Below, piece after piece: positions 38,501 through 47,320 of a stretch of 64,000 bases of DNA. Source of the stretch: Ischnura elegans (lineage: Eukaryota; Arthropoda; Insecta; Odonata; Coenagrionidae); the NCBI RefSeq assembly GCF_921293095.1, contig NC_060252.1, positions 46,438,881 through 46,502,880 on the forward strand, given 5' to 3'. The notes beneath the pieces are model-generated. The model had not been told where the DNA came from. It saw nothing but the letters and a program-made list of their open reading frames with translations, and made no database searches. Numbering within the stretch: position 1 is the stretch's first letter; each line of letters begins with the position of its first letter. The translations under genes and the position numbers were made by a program.

Positions 38501-41500
38501 TCAAATGCTAACTAAACAGCAAACTGATACATTGGTCGCATCCTGAGTACATATTTAGTAATTTATTGAGCTATTTTGAATTAAATGGTAAGTCAGTAAA
38601 AATAAGGCTATTGAAGGCCGGCATTTCAATGAGTAACTCCCTCATATTCATCAGGGCTTGAGGCTGATTGAAGTCTTCAATTGTCTTACCTGGTGCCTAA
38701 CCAGGCATTATTTTACAAAGCTTTTTATGATTTTGAGGGGCAACGGCCAAGCCTTATTGATAAACCATTTCTAGTGAGATGAAGAAAGATAGAAGTTGAA
38801 GTGGAATAGGCGTTGGATGGATGACCATTCACACATAAACCCTGGTGCTCCTGTCTGCAAGTAAATGACAGGTTAAAAATAGGGTTGGCCTAATGGATCA
38901 GGAAAGGTTGAATTGCCTCTGTACTTGACAAAGGCTCTCCCAACTACATGTGATTAGCATATGTAATGTGTATGGAGGAATGATATCGCTTCAATGGTAG
39001 CATTTACCATTTTTCATTAAGTACAGTAGAATTTCAGTTATTCATTTTTCAATTAATTATTTATAGGATTATTCAGCTATTTCTTCTTGAGTGTGTGCCT
39101 CAAACACTCCCTTTCCAACCATATTCCATTCTTCCTATCCTATCTTTCTCAACCTCAAAACAAATATGTAGTTTCCTAATGGAATGGGTATAAAATTTTA
39201 AGGACATTATGCCACTTTAACCAGAAAAATGGCATTGTAAACACTGTATTTACTCATTGTACTTATAATCATAGTAAATTTTTCTCAAAATCTTTTATCA
39301 TTTTGCTCTCTAACTCATTCAGGTTTTAGTGACTGTGCTGGAAGATGCTGGATCTGAGCTGGCCCAGCGCTCTGCTCTCACTGGCCTAGCTGCTCTTGGA
39401 CTTGAAGGTGCTCATCTAAGTCGTCTAGTTGCTCAGTGTGGTGGAGTCCGAGCACTTTTAGCTGTTGCAATTGACTCTCGATCTAGTCCAATTAGAGCTT
39501 CTGCTCTGAGAGCCCTTGCAACTATATGCTGTGTGTCTGATGCCATCAAAGAATTTGAAAAGGTGTGTTGTACAGTAATTCCTTAAATGGCTAAATAATT
39601 TAGTTTTTACTCCATGCATTTTGAATAAACTGTAAAATTTATTTATACTTAACCCTTTCGCCTCAGCAGTAAGCATGTTATGAGAAGTTAAAAAAAATCT
39701 CATTTTACTGCAAAAAATTTAAGTTATTTTCCCATTATTAAATTAAGTTTTTGAGTCCTCGGTTGATACATAGTTACCGTTAAAGAAAGCATTATTCAGC
39801 CCCTCAAGGTGTCAACTGCTTTGGTGAAGGAATTAAAATATCACATCAAATTGCTTTTCTATACAATGCATTAAAGCATGATTTTTGGAGAGGTTAAAAA
39901 AATCAATGTAACCATTCAAGTCGATGTAAATATACAATGACACCCTTCTCGCTAACTAATGTTTCTCCTACTTTTCTCTTAGGCTGGAGGAATTGAAATA
40001 ATTGCTGATATTTTAATGGACAGTGGTCGAGAAATTGCACCCGGGAAAAGGTGTAGGCCAGAACCAGAGGCATCTGAGGCTGCTGCTGTTTTGGCCCAGG
40101 TCACTGCTCCATGGCTGGAAGAAATAGATAGTGTGGAAGGACTTGTGGAATACATCAGACCTATAGTCCATTCGCTCTCTCGTAAGTAGAATCCTATCCA
40201 CAAATTCTCCAAATGATTAGTTCCAATTTCTTATTTTCATCCATAATTTTTAAAATGAACAAATCGCTTGAGGCCATTTTCTTCTTTTTCCTGAAATAGA
40301 TAAAATCTCTATGACACTTAGTAAAATCTATCAGAAAGCTTAAGGCACATAAGCAGAAACCCTTTTTTCACCTGGATTAGTCACATTTATTGAATGACAG
40401 AATATGGGGGTTTGGTACAATTTGGTGAAATCCAACTCCTACCATGATTATGTCACCCTAACTGAGCACTCTTAGCCTGACCCTTGATGTGTTAGCACCA
40501 CATCATTCTTTAGTTGATGAAAGGCAAGCAAGAGAACTGGTTGTTACACCATTGTGAACTGACGGATAGAGTGGCAGGTGGTTAATTGGAATTTATTAAA
40601 TATTATTTCCCAGTAATGATGAATTACTGGTGAACATCAGGGATAATCTATAACTTCCACAGGAGTTGGTGTGGTTACACACATGAAGGAATAAATGCAG
40701 TGAGAAAAGTGATTTCTGGAATAGGGAGAGGAAAAGGCTTAAATATGACCATTCAAGGAAAAATAGCAGAGAGGAAAGTGAAAATAATGAATTCTTTGAT
40801 AATTCTTTTGGGGAACATACTCAGAAAAGAGGGGACATTTCTTCCTGGAAATATTCATCTAACAAAACATGGTTAAAATTTTAGACCAGTTTTGTAGATG
40901 TTTTTCTTCCAAATTTAATTAGCATTAAAATTTCCTGTCTTCATACATTATCTTATATCTATTAAGATCTCAATTATTCCACCCTCATGCCCTCAATTCC
41001 TATTCAATCTCACTCCATGGACTCCCAACCTCACACCTTAAGCTGACGAAGGTAAACATACAATGGAAGTTAAACTTAAGTGGTAGGTGGCAAAGGGAAA
41101 GGAACTGACCCTCTTACCCTTAATTTATAATATTCACTTGCTTGTGGCTGGCACTGGGGTGAGTTCTACCCTCACCGATCCAAACCAACATTTGGGTTGA
41201 GTCACGGAGTGAGTGAGGGAGGTCCTCGCTAAATCCCTTTCTCTTTCATGACTCACGATTGGGTGGATATTTCTTCCTAATGGCACTGACCACCCTGCCG
41301 ACCATGACGTTCTTCCATTCAAAACCGAGAAAGGCTGAAGTATGCTTTCCCCACAAAGTTTCATCCCCAAGGTGTACCTTCCTTGACACTCATGGCTTTT
41401 CTGCACATTTAGGGCCCATGAACTCCTTAATGCACTCCAAAAGACAATCAATTCTGTCCCTGATTTTCATTGATAATAATCTATACTTTAACAGTAAAAT

Positions 41501-43241
41501 TCAAATTGGTCAAAGTTGAATTTTAGGAGAAAGATTTGGGATGAAATTCAGGTACAACATGCAAAGTAAAGTACTAACTTTATGGAGTTTGCTATAATTC
41601 TTTCATTGAAAACTGCATTTCAGGCCTAGTAGAAGAAACACGTTCCACTGAAACCCTGCTGCTGGCAGCTGCTGCTTTGGCAAACCTTACATTCATGGAA
41701 CCCCGAGCAGTGTGGCCATTGGTGGAATGCAGTGGAGCATCAAAACTACTAGCTGCAGTGAGGGGAATTGGACCAAGGGTGCCTGCCTCAGTGTTCCTGC
41801 GAGAGCAGGCTGCAACACTGATAGCGAACATGGCTGCAGTCCCAGAAACAAGGACTCACTTGGGTGGCAGCGGAGAGGGAGACGAGGGGAATACTGTTGC
41901 CGCATTGCTGTCATTCTTACAAGTTCGCCTATCTCCTCTGCAGAGGGTCAATGAAACTGCTGCTGCTGAGAGGCTACAACAGAAAGCTGCTATTGCATTA
42001 TCTAGGTATGATCTTTAATATCAATTATTTTCTAAAATGGTTTACTTTAGACTAAAAATTATGCAAAACACTCATCTAGTAGCCCTAGTAGTGCTAGATG
42101 AGCGGATTTGATTCAGTGGGCGATTGTTGAGTGTTTGTGCAGTGGAGATATGAAAAACCTTGAGATAAAATGTATTTTTTCCTTTTAAAAATTAAAGTAT
42201 TCTCATGGAGTTACACCCATAACAGAAACTGAGAGTAAATGCATTTCTCTCTCAAAGTATTAGAAAAATGATAATGATAAATAAGCAATGATTAATTCAT
42301 ATGACAGCGAGGATTGCAATTGCGAGTTCTTAAGACTTCAGTTAATATTTTTTTTATTGGAACACTGTAAGTGTTCCCTTACTTCTCATGAATTAAATAT
42401 GGATTTATCCTTATAAATCACATTTTTTTCAAGCCATGAGGTGGAAAACAGATAAAGGATTTTCAGCAAATATTAGCTATCAGATCTTCCTAAGCATTAT
42501 TTATGCACTTTATTGATTTGTTTCCGATTGCATCAAGAAGGATTTAAATTGAAATCTGTACAGATGCAATCACTGCAACTCGGCTAAATGTATCAGAATT
42601 GGCTGTCTCCTTCCTGTAAAGAGATTGATTGTGATTATTTTAATTTTCAGACTATGCAGTGACCCACTTGTTGCAAAGCAAGTAGTTGAAATGAAGGGAG
42701 TAAGCCAAATTGTGAGGCTTTGTGTTGACGAAAAAGAGAGGAACCACAGTGATGGAGTTTTAGTTGCTTGCTTGGTAAGTCTTAAGCTCACCAGTGTTTT
42801 TGGCCAGTGCGACTGAATTAACCTATAGTAGAGCCCGAGAAGAATTCATGAATATTATTCACCAGGAAAAATTTAAATTGTTTAATATTCACTAATTTTG
42901 GTTTGAAAATTATTCTGAAAATTTGATAATTTAAATGATGCTACCGCAAATGGAATAGAATGTTGAATAAATTCATAATTTCTCTATACATGATCACTAA
43001 TTTTTAATAATGACTGAATATTATGATGAATGGGATGTTCTAATTAAATGAACCTAAAACTGTGCTAACTTTAATACAATTAAACTGACTAGAACTCATT
43101 TATTTACAGGCTGCCCTGAGGAAAATTGCAGCGAATTGTGGTACAAAAGTGATAGAAGAGCTGGGAGCAATGGATTTGGTGGAGCCACGGTTGCTCGATT
43201 CTTTCCTGGTGTACTCTTCACGACAAGAGAGCTACGTTTGA
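22738..43241 (+). CDS. insc: Inscuteable, spindle-orientation and polarity adaptor
   Basis: Eight coding exons join as 22738-23543, 36791-37054, 38065-38347, 39323-39562, 39983-40181, 41624-42005, 42651-42774 and 43110-43241, all with GT/AG borders. The sum is 2430 nt, 809 aa plus stop. Residues 1-268 are low-complexity (acidic runs, Gly/Arg/Pro/Ser). Residues about 280-306 hold the Pins/LGN TPR-binding helix, read from WLSEVAALCEPECMATLQSK. Residues about 350-790 are Leu/Ala-rich helical repeats of armadillo type. The protein ends in ESYV, a class I PDZ ligand. In flies and mammals Insc links Par3/Bazooka to Pins/LGN at the apical cortex during asymmetric division. The family call rests on the EPEC/LQSKS segment together with the ARM architecture and tail. 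The long first exon is far more GC-rich than the rest. Confidence 0.9.
24075..24480. repeat. C/T-rich low-complexity block in insc intron
   Basis: The plus strand is pyrimidine-rich, with CTCTCTCTTTCTCC-type runs near 24410. Open frames here (up to 133 codons) are Ser/Pro/Leu-rich and resemble no family. It is the same kind of block as at 4520-4985 and elsewhere. Confidence 0.55.
27403..28470 (+). repeat. Diverged tandem array, about four units of roughly 300 bp
   Basis: The unit start AAGTCTCCGTAA and its variants recur at 27403, 27590, 27912 and 28209 (spacings 187, 322 and 297 bp). Each is followed by a GCGT/TGTCG segment, then GGTCACGGCTTTGAATACCG-like sequence, CATGGTCAAGG-like sequence, a TTCAGAATTTCTAC-like segment and a TTCTCTCTCTCC block. 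Units 2-4 also share a later segment containing AAGTTCC (near 27800, 28105 and 28430). The first unit is short. Identity between units is visibly degraded, so the array is old. Function is unknown and there is no ORF. Confidence 0.7.
29356..29595 (+). mobile_element. 5'-truncated LINE tail, copy A
   Basis: The plus strand reads in one frame WMERVLSGKGMLKTVLEGRM, followed by GKRGRGGKGIGFLDRMKGSR. This is the C-terminal signature seen downstream of the reverse transcriptase in many arthropod non-LTR retrotransposons. A short 3' end follows with TCCATGGAAACCTACCTTAA and a TAATAATAA tail. Near-identical tails lie at 51697-51893 and 60981-61127. Everything upstream in the element is missing, as expected of dead-on-arrival copies. 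Confidence 0.75.
31070..31218 (+). mobile_element. Fold-back insertion with perfect 32-bp hairpin and 13-bp direct repeats
   Basis: AATACATTTTTAT occurs exactly at 31070-31082 and 31206-31218. Between them, 31116-31147 is the perfect reverse complement of 31174-31205, around a 26-nt loop. The right arm abuts the right direct repeat, while 33 unpaired bases precede the left arm. The open frame that spans it (31089-31379) is accidental. Possible readings are a small fold-back element, a snap-back repair or retrotransposition event, or a hairpin RNA source. Full 32-bp complementarity argues for recent origin rather than an ordinary microRNA precursor. Confidence 0.65.
32340..32496 (+). repeat. 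Dispersed repeat, copy 1
   Basis: This stretch matches 40515-40676 in the same orientation, with many substitutions and small gaps. Shared anchors include GAACGAAAGGCAAG/GATGAAAGGCAAG, CCATTGTGAACTGA-like sequence, GATAGAGTG.CAGGTG, TATTATTTCCC and GATGAATT. The family is not identified. It is probably an old interspersed element fragment. Confidence 0.55.
34088..34410. mobile_element. 323-bp MITE with 8-bp target duplication
   Basis: GAATCACA is exactly duplicated at 34080-34087 and 34411-34418. The element ends are inverted copies of ATGGGCGTACCCA, followed inward by G-runs on the left and the matching C-runs on the right. The interior is AT-rich and non-coding. An 8-bp duplication fits hAT-type transposition. 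The terminal repeat sequence is not one I can assign to a subfamily. Confidence 0.75.
36391..36516 (+). repeat. tRNA-headed SINE
   Basis: A clear A box, TAGCCTCAGTGG, lies at 36393-36404, and a degenerate B box, GGTTTTGAGTTCC, at 36444-36456, about 40 bp apart as in a tRNA. Next come GCCTGGGTAGGTTTCCC and a tail that does not match tRNA 3' structure. It lies about 275 bp upstream of the insc exon at 36791. The open frames on both strands here are not genes. Confidence 0.65.
36791..37054 (+). CDS. insc: insc coding exon 2 (Pins/LGN-binding segment)
   Basis: Encodes residues 269-356 plus two bases of codon 357. Residues 281-305 carry WLSEVAALCEPECM and then ATLQSKS, the segment that in known Insc proteins lies along the TPR groove of Pins/LGN. 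The Glu-Pro-Glu core is intact. An Ala/Gly/Pro-rich linker and the first helices of the repeat domain (DARDAVRSLQLRAH) follow. The exon is GC-rich like exon 1, while all later exons are near genomic composition. The donor is GCCA|GTGAGT at 37055. Confidence 0.9.
37325..37500 (+). repeat. tRNA-headed SINE in insc intron 2
   Basis: A B box, GGGTTAAATTCCC, lies at 37373-37385, inside a T-arm-like CCCGGGTTAAATTCCCGG palindromic stem. A weak A box precedes it (about 37330-37345). Non-tRNA body sequence follows, including CCCTACTTGGGGAGCTG. The element may continue to about 37795, where AGAGCAGGCTAATGC at 37753-37767 matches a motif also found at 12151. Confidence 0.55.
38065..38347 (+). CDS. insc: insc coding exon 3
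   Basis: Encodes residues 357-451, from the helical repeat domain, including CDRLRLASAPSLAPLDPE and the helix GHIAKLGHAFTHVVDLVLSR. The acceptor is CCCAG|G at 38064/38065 and the donor CAG|GTTTGT at 38348. Minus-strand frames in this stretch are shadows. Confidence 0.85.
39323..39562 (+). CDS. insc: insc coding exon 4 (ARM repeats)
   Basis: Encodes residues 452-531, with successive amphipathic helices rich in Leu and Ala. GGVRALLAVAIDS and ASALRALATICCV are typical of armadillo repeats. The exon is phase 0 on both sides (240 nt), with acceptor TTCAG and donor AAG|GTGTGT. Confidence 0.9.
39983..40181 (+). CDS. insc: insc coding exon 5 (ARM repeats)
   Basis: Encodes residues 532-597 and the first base of codon 598. 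It begins AGGIEIIADILMDSGR, an armadillo-like helix pair. It continues with EASEAAAVLAQVTAPWLEE and YIRPIVHSLS. The acceptor is TCTCTTAG and the donor C|GTAAGT. Confidence 0.88.
40515..40676 (+). repeat. Dispersed repeat, copy 2
   Basis: Same-orientation match to 32340-32496, located in the insc intron 40182-41623. Shared blocks are GATGAAAGGCAAG, CCATTGTGAACTGA, GATAGAGTGGCAGGTG, ATTATTTCCC and GATGAATT. No terminal repeats or tail could be placed. Confidence 0.55.
41624..42005 (+). CDS. insc: insc coding exon 6 (ARM repeats)
   Basis: Encodes the rest of codon 598 to two bases of codon 725. Repeat helices are evident in LLLAAAALANLTFMEP, CSGASKLLAAVRGIG and LREQAATLIANMAAVPETR. A short acidic/Gly loop (GGSGEGDEGN) is followed by TVAALLSFLQVR and the AAERLQQKAAIALSR helix. 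The acceptor is TTTCAG at 41623 and the donor TCTAG|GTATGA at 42006. Confidence 0.9.
42651..42774 (+). CDS. insc: insc coding exon 7
   Basis: Encodes the last base of codon 725 through residue 766. It contains LCSDPLVAKQVVEMKGVSQI and VRLCVDEKERNHSDGVLVACL, a final armadillo-type repeat. The acceptor is TTTTCAG and the donor TTG|GTAAGT. Confidence 0.88.
43110..43241 (+). CDS. insc: insc terminal coding exon with PDZ ligand
   Basis: Encodes residues 767-809 and TGA at 43239-43241. Helix AALRKIAANCGTKVIEELG is followed by LVEPRLLDSFLVYSSRQESYV. The last four residues, ESYV, form a class I PDZ-binding motif (Ser at -2, Val at 0), a feature of Insc tails. The acceptor is TTTACAG at 43109. Confidence 0.9.
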   Translation, partial: AALRKIAANCGTKVIEELGAMDLVEPRLLDSFLVYSSRQESYV

Positions 43242-43565
43242 ATAATTATTCATCACCAGGCTCTATTTTAGTTCCTAGCCCTCAATTTCTCAGAGCCATC
43301 ACATCTATTCATTTGTAAATACAAGTTTGATGATCCTATCCCAGGATGATGCTTTCATTTCATCACTTGATCAAACTTTCATTTTTACTGTACATATGTA
43401 TTTCTTTTCTTACTCTGTATCATTCTTCTTCATCATACTAAAACCTTCTTGTCTCTTGTGTCCTATTGTTGATATAAACCATATTTGATAATAATTACTG
43501 AAGTTTTATTTGAATTTTGAAATGAGAATGATATTTTGAAGCTACATCTGAAAATTATAATGACC
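43242..43565 (+). other. insc: insc 3' untranslated region (end not fixed)
   Basis: AT-rich sequence follows the stop. No AATAAA occurs before 43805; TATAAA near 43473 is a weaker alternative. If 43805 or 43879 is used, the 3' UTR includes the SINE at 43566-43810. The exact end cannot be decided from sequence. Confidence 0.45.
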
Positions 43566-43810
43566 TCCTATGGGTGAGTGTGGAATCCTCATGAGGAGAT
43601 CATTTGGTTGCTGATTTAAGGGTCCCAGGTTCAAATCTAGGAATGCCTTACCCTGAATGTGTGAAATTCACATGTCTGTCGCTAAGTCTGGAGTGAGCAC
43701 AATCCTCACCTATCCTAGCCTACCTTCAGATTGAGTGAGTGAATGACAAGTTCATCTGGCAGACTTATCAATCAATTTATAAATCAATATATCAATCATT
43801 TAATAATAAA
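43566..43810 (+). repeat. tRNA-headed SINE with ATCA-rich tail
   Basis: A B box, AGGTTCAAATCT, at 43627-43638 lies about 50 bp after an A-box-like TGGGTGAGTGTGG at 43570. A unique body follows, and the 3' end is rich in ATCAAT/AATCAAT units (43768-43803), a common SINE tail type. Its head differs from the SINEs at 36391 and 37325, so it is a separate family or subfamily. An AATAAA at 43805-43810 closes it. Confidence 0.6.
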
Positions 43811-44449
43811 CTGATATTTCCTCCTCTAAAATAACCAGAATAAGAATTTAGAAAGATACTACTTATTAAATTACATTTAATAAAACTGAAAATGTAGGAA
43901 AAATGGTAGAATGGCAGATGCAAAGGAGATGGATCGCAAGAGTGATGACCTCCACCCTCAATCAAGACCAAAAGCTTATGGTGAATGGGAAGAATAACAA
44001 GCTATGTTCCCTGTCTCTGGCACTTGATTCACAACACTCTTGTTTGTTTTCAAATATGGTGTCGAAGTTAACCCCGCATGTTTTTTTTTCTGCCATGGTG
44101 ACAGGTGGCCAGGTGATGCCAACCACTCTCCTTACTCTTTAGGCTTGGCAGAAAAAAGTTCTATTTGTGCTATGTACTTGATCAGGAACAATTCAACCTT
44201 CATTTGAGGGAAGTAAATGTACAAAATGGCTCCAACTAAAATACATATGGATTTAAGGTTCTCATTTAGGAGGGGAAAAGGAAATAAAATGGCAAATGCG
44301 GTGATATCTGATGAAATGCCTTTCTACCATAAATTTTAGGTAGGTATTGATAAAAAGGCATATGCCAGATTTGAAAAGTCTTCATGACATTCTAAGAAAT
44401 CAAAAAACAATATTTTAGGTAGCATTATTTATTTTTTGCTACTCCTTGG
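43811..44449. other. Intergenic sequence downstream of insc
   Basis: Candidate polyadenylation hexamers occur at 43879-43884 and 44283-44288. The 79-codon open frame at 43903-44142 is not recognisable. No clear element boundaries were seen. Confidence 0.4.
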
Positions 44450-44715
44450 CAGTGGCATAGCCAGGGTGGTCTGGGGGGTCCGCACCCCAAAATATAAAAA
44501 TATAATTAATTTTCTTCAGGAAATGTAACTAAATACTGGAAAATCATGACCTTACAAAATATTTCTTTGAAAAATGAAGTTTTTTTCGATTATGAAAAGT
44601 GCTAAAGTCAGTTCAAAACCCTCTACTTATTGTTAGTACCCTGTCTTTAAAAAATTTTCCCCCTGGTTTTGCCTCCTCCCCCACCACCCGAACTAAATTC
44701 CTAGCTACCGCACTG
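44450..44715. mobile_element. 266-bp MITE, hAT-like ends
   Basis: The imperfect terminal inverted repeats are CAGTGGCATAGCCAGG on the left and, read on the minus strand, CAGTGCGGTAGCTAGG on the right. Each is followed inward by G/C homopolymer runs. The CAGTGG-type end suggests hAT. No matching 8-bp flanks remain (CTCCTTGG versus ACATTAGC), so the copy is old or one end was rearranged. Confidence 0.55.
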
Positions 44716-44733
44716 ACATTAGCCACTGATATT

Positions 44734-45088
44734 CAGGGGCGCCAACTTATAAAAAATATTGGGGGGGCCCATATTGGAGGTCTTGCCCCAGGAAGATGTT
44801 AAATTGAAAGTGTGTCGCAGCACCGAAACACTACCATGATTCACACCACTTGATTCAGTTAACCTGCTTAACTTTACCATTATTTGTTTCAACACTCATC
44901 GTTGAATTTATTTTAAAAGGTAACTATCGTCAAGCATGGGAAATAAAAATCACCAATATATTTTTGTGATTTCACAAAGCATAATATAACTTAATTATTT
45001 TCTTGAATTATTGAGGGGGCTCCGCCCCCCCAAACGAATCTTTGAGGGGGCTCGGGCCCCCTCAGGCCCCATGAAGTCGGCGCCACTG
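44734..45088. mobile_element. 355-bp hAT-type MITE
   Basis: The terminal inverted repeats are CAGGGGCGCCAACTT and CAGTGGCGCCGACTT (minus strand of the right end). They are bracketed by the exact 8-bp duplication CTGATATT at 44726-44733 and 45089-45096. Long G- and C-runs lie just inside both ends. It is inserted only 18 bp beyond the preceding MITE and has no coding capacity. Confidence 0.85.
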
Positions 45089-45096
45089 CTGATATT

Positions 45097-46884
45097 TAAA
45101 TTAAATAGAGTAAAACAGTAACTAGTCCATTTTTCAGTCGTTTATGCAGAAATTCACTGAGTAATTTATGCTTGCATGTATTTAGTGAGAATGAGCTATT
45201 CATTTTTTACTTTCTTTTAACTGGAATTAATCTTACAAAGAGCATTCCAGGATGAATAGATGATTTCAGCTACTCTTAAAATGCGGCAATGTATTTTTAC
45301 GTTTTCTGTGAGTAGGTCACAGCTTTGGCTTCAAATAATTTTTTCATTCCTTGCCATATATGGAACAATATGCCTACTTATAGAGAGGCTAGAAGGGTTT
45401 ATTTCTTGTTTATTATGAATGAATGGAGAAGATTTTCTACAAAATAGAAATAATAAAGACGTGATGTTTAGAAAAATAGATGACAAATATATTTTTTGAT
45501 GAAATTTTCACTAAATACATATCATAAAATTACGAAGAACCTCAAAAATGAGGAACAATCTTTGTGTACAAAGTTATATAAGATTATAGATGGCTAAGTC
45601 ATTTTCAAAAATCACAGACCTTATCACAGAAGTACATTTACATAGTGAGGATTTCCACCATAAGAGTGAATACGTAATGATTAAATGCTCTTGATTATTA
45701 AGGCTTGGCTACATTATGCATTACCATGTTTAAGTTAATGTGTGAATACTGAACATACATGAAAGTGAAAACTCTCCTTGTAATTACCAAACTTGTACAA
45801 TAGTATAAAGAGAAAATATTACCAGTTTCAATTCGGTATACGTGTTTCTGCAACTGCATTTCAGTTTAAACTGTTCACAAGCATATATATGCACTTGAAC
45901 ATGTTATTGTACCATATAATCATGCCTTTAGATCATTAGATTTTATTTTACCCTTAATGCTTAAAAGTGATCCAAATATCTCTAAGATAAGGTATTTCTA
46001 CAAGCTGGTAACTTTCATTCAACATACCTACACTGACATAAAAAGGCACAGTAATAAATTATGATCCTCTCGTAGTTTTACACATTCTATAAATCTTGAT
46101 ATAGATTTTTATCATAATTGATCTAGTGAAATATTTATAAAGTCAACACCTTGAATTATTGGAAGGCATAGGAAAACCATCACATATTTATCCTGAGGAG
46201 TCAAAGCAACTACACTAATTTACTTTAAGTTCATCATGTAATTTCATACATCGAACAGGTGGTCAATTTTAAAAAGGTCTAAAAAGGAGACCATTGTAAA
46301 AGAGAGGAAATTTATAAATAAGACATTGCTTCACTTCATAAGTATTCACTTCAAATGCTAAAAGGAAATAACTCATATTATTCTCATCAGGAGAATTTGG
46401 ATCAGGAAACAGATTCACACTCGAGGGGAGTATATCTTCAAAATTAGGATTCATTCGAGAATTGGAAGCTCACTAATTGTAAGATATATATTCACTCATA
46501 GCCATCCCATAAACCTAGTCATGATCACAAAAAAATACAAAACACAACTAGCAGAAAAAATACCAAAGATGGGTGGCATTAGTAATAGGATAAAATAAAC
46601 ATCTACCATCACTCCAATGCATCCCTAATGTCATTAATTAACAATGGATTCTTTTTTCATGCTTAACATATGGTTCCTCTATTTCTTTAACCCACTATGG
46701 TTGTTAACTAAATGATTACTGACTAGCAGCTGGAATATATATTAAACTAGGAGATAACTGATTAGTCTGTGATCAGACAGTAGTCAAAATTTATTGATAG
46801 TAATTCGTACTTAAAAAGTAATCTATGAAATCCTCACTCTCAGTAGTTAGTACAATAAATTTAGAATGGGGTGAGAAATACACT
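45097..46884. other. AT-rich intergenic stretch
   Basis: No gene, RNA or repeat boundary could be supported between the MITE pair and the inferred MITD1 3' end. Confidence 0.5.
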
Positions 46885-46890
46885 TTTATT
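46885..46890 (-). terminator. Candidate MITD1 polyadenylation signal
   Basis: TTTATT on the plus strand is AATAAA on the minus strand, 268 nt beyond the MITD1 stop. It is a good canonical hexamer in this direction, but use is inferred only. Confidence 0.45.
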
Positions 46891-47157
46891 TACAATAACA
46901 AGGAAGTAAAGAGTTGCAACAGAACAAAAAATTTTCTCATGTAGTCACAACAAAGGGAACTTATGCATCCCAGTAATAGGATAAAATACTGGATGTATGC
47001 ATTTCAAAACGAAAGCTTTCACAATAATTTTTCAAACGTTAATTACATTTCAAAAAAGGCTATTCGGGCTTCCAGCCGGGTGGTCTCCCTCCATTCGTAC
47101 ATTTGGTTAATTACATTTCTTTGTGCGATACCTAGAAAATTTCCAAAGGTGATTTGA

Positions 47158-47320
47158 TCATCCATAAGAAAGTTTCACATCTTTCACATGAAAAACATCC
47201 ACTACAGTTTCTTTGCATGGCCTTAAGTCCATATCAAAGTAGCCCAAAGCACATCTTCCATCTGGAGGTTTAAAGTAGTCCAAGCCTCTTCCAATTTTTA
47301 TAACCCAACCATTGCTCAAC
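47158..47320 (-). CDS. MITD1: MITD1 exon 4
   Basis: Terminal exon, completing codon 189 and encoding residues 190-242. It includes [19 protein letters not shown] and a C-terminus ending in KLSYG. The stop is TCA (plus strand) at 47158-47160. The acceptor on the minus strand is TTTCAG|G. Confidence 0.9.

Noticed and set aside
44734-45088. GC-rich regulatory island
   Set aside because: The G/C runs belong to a MITE with terminal inverted repeats and an exact 8-bp duplication.
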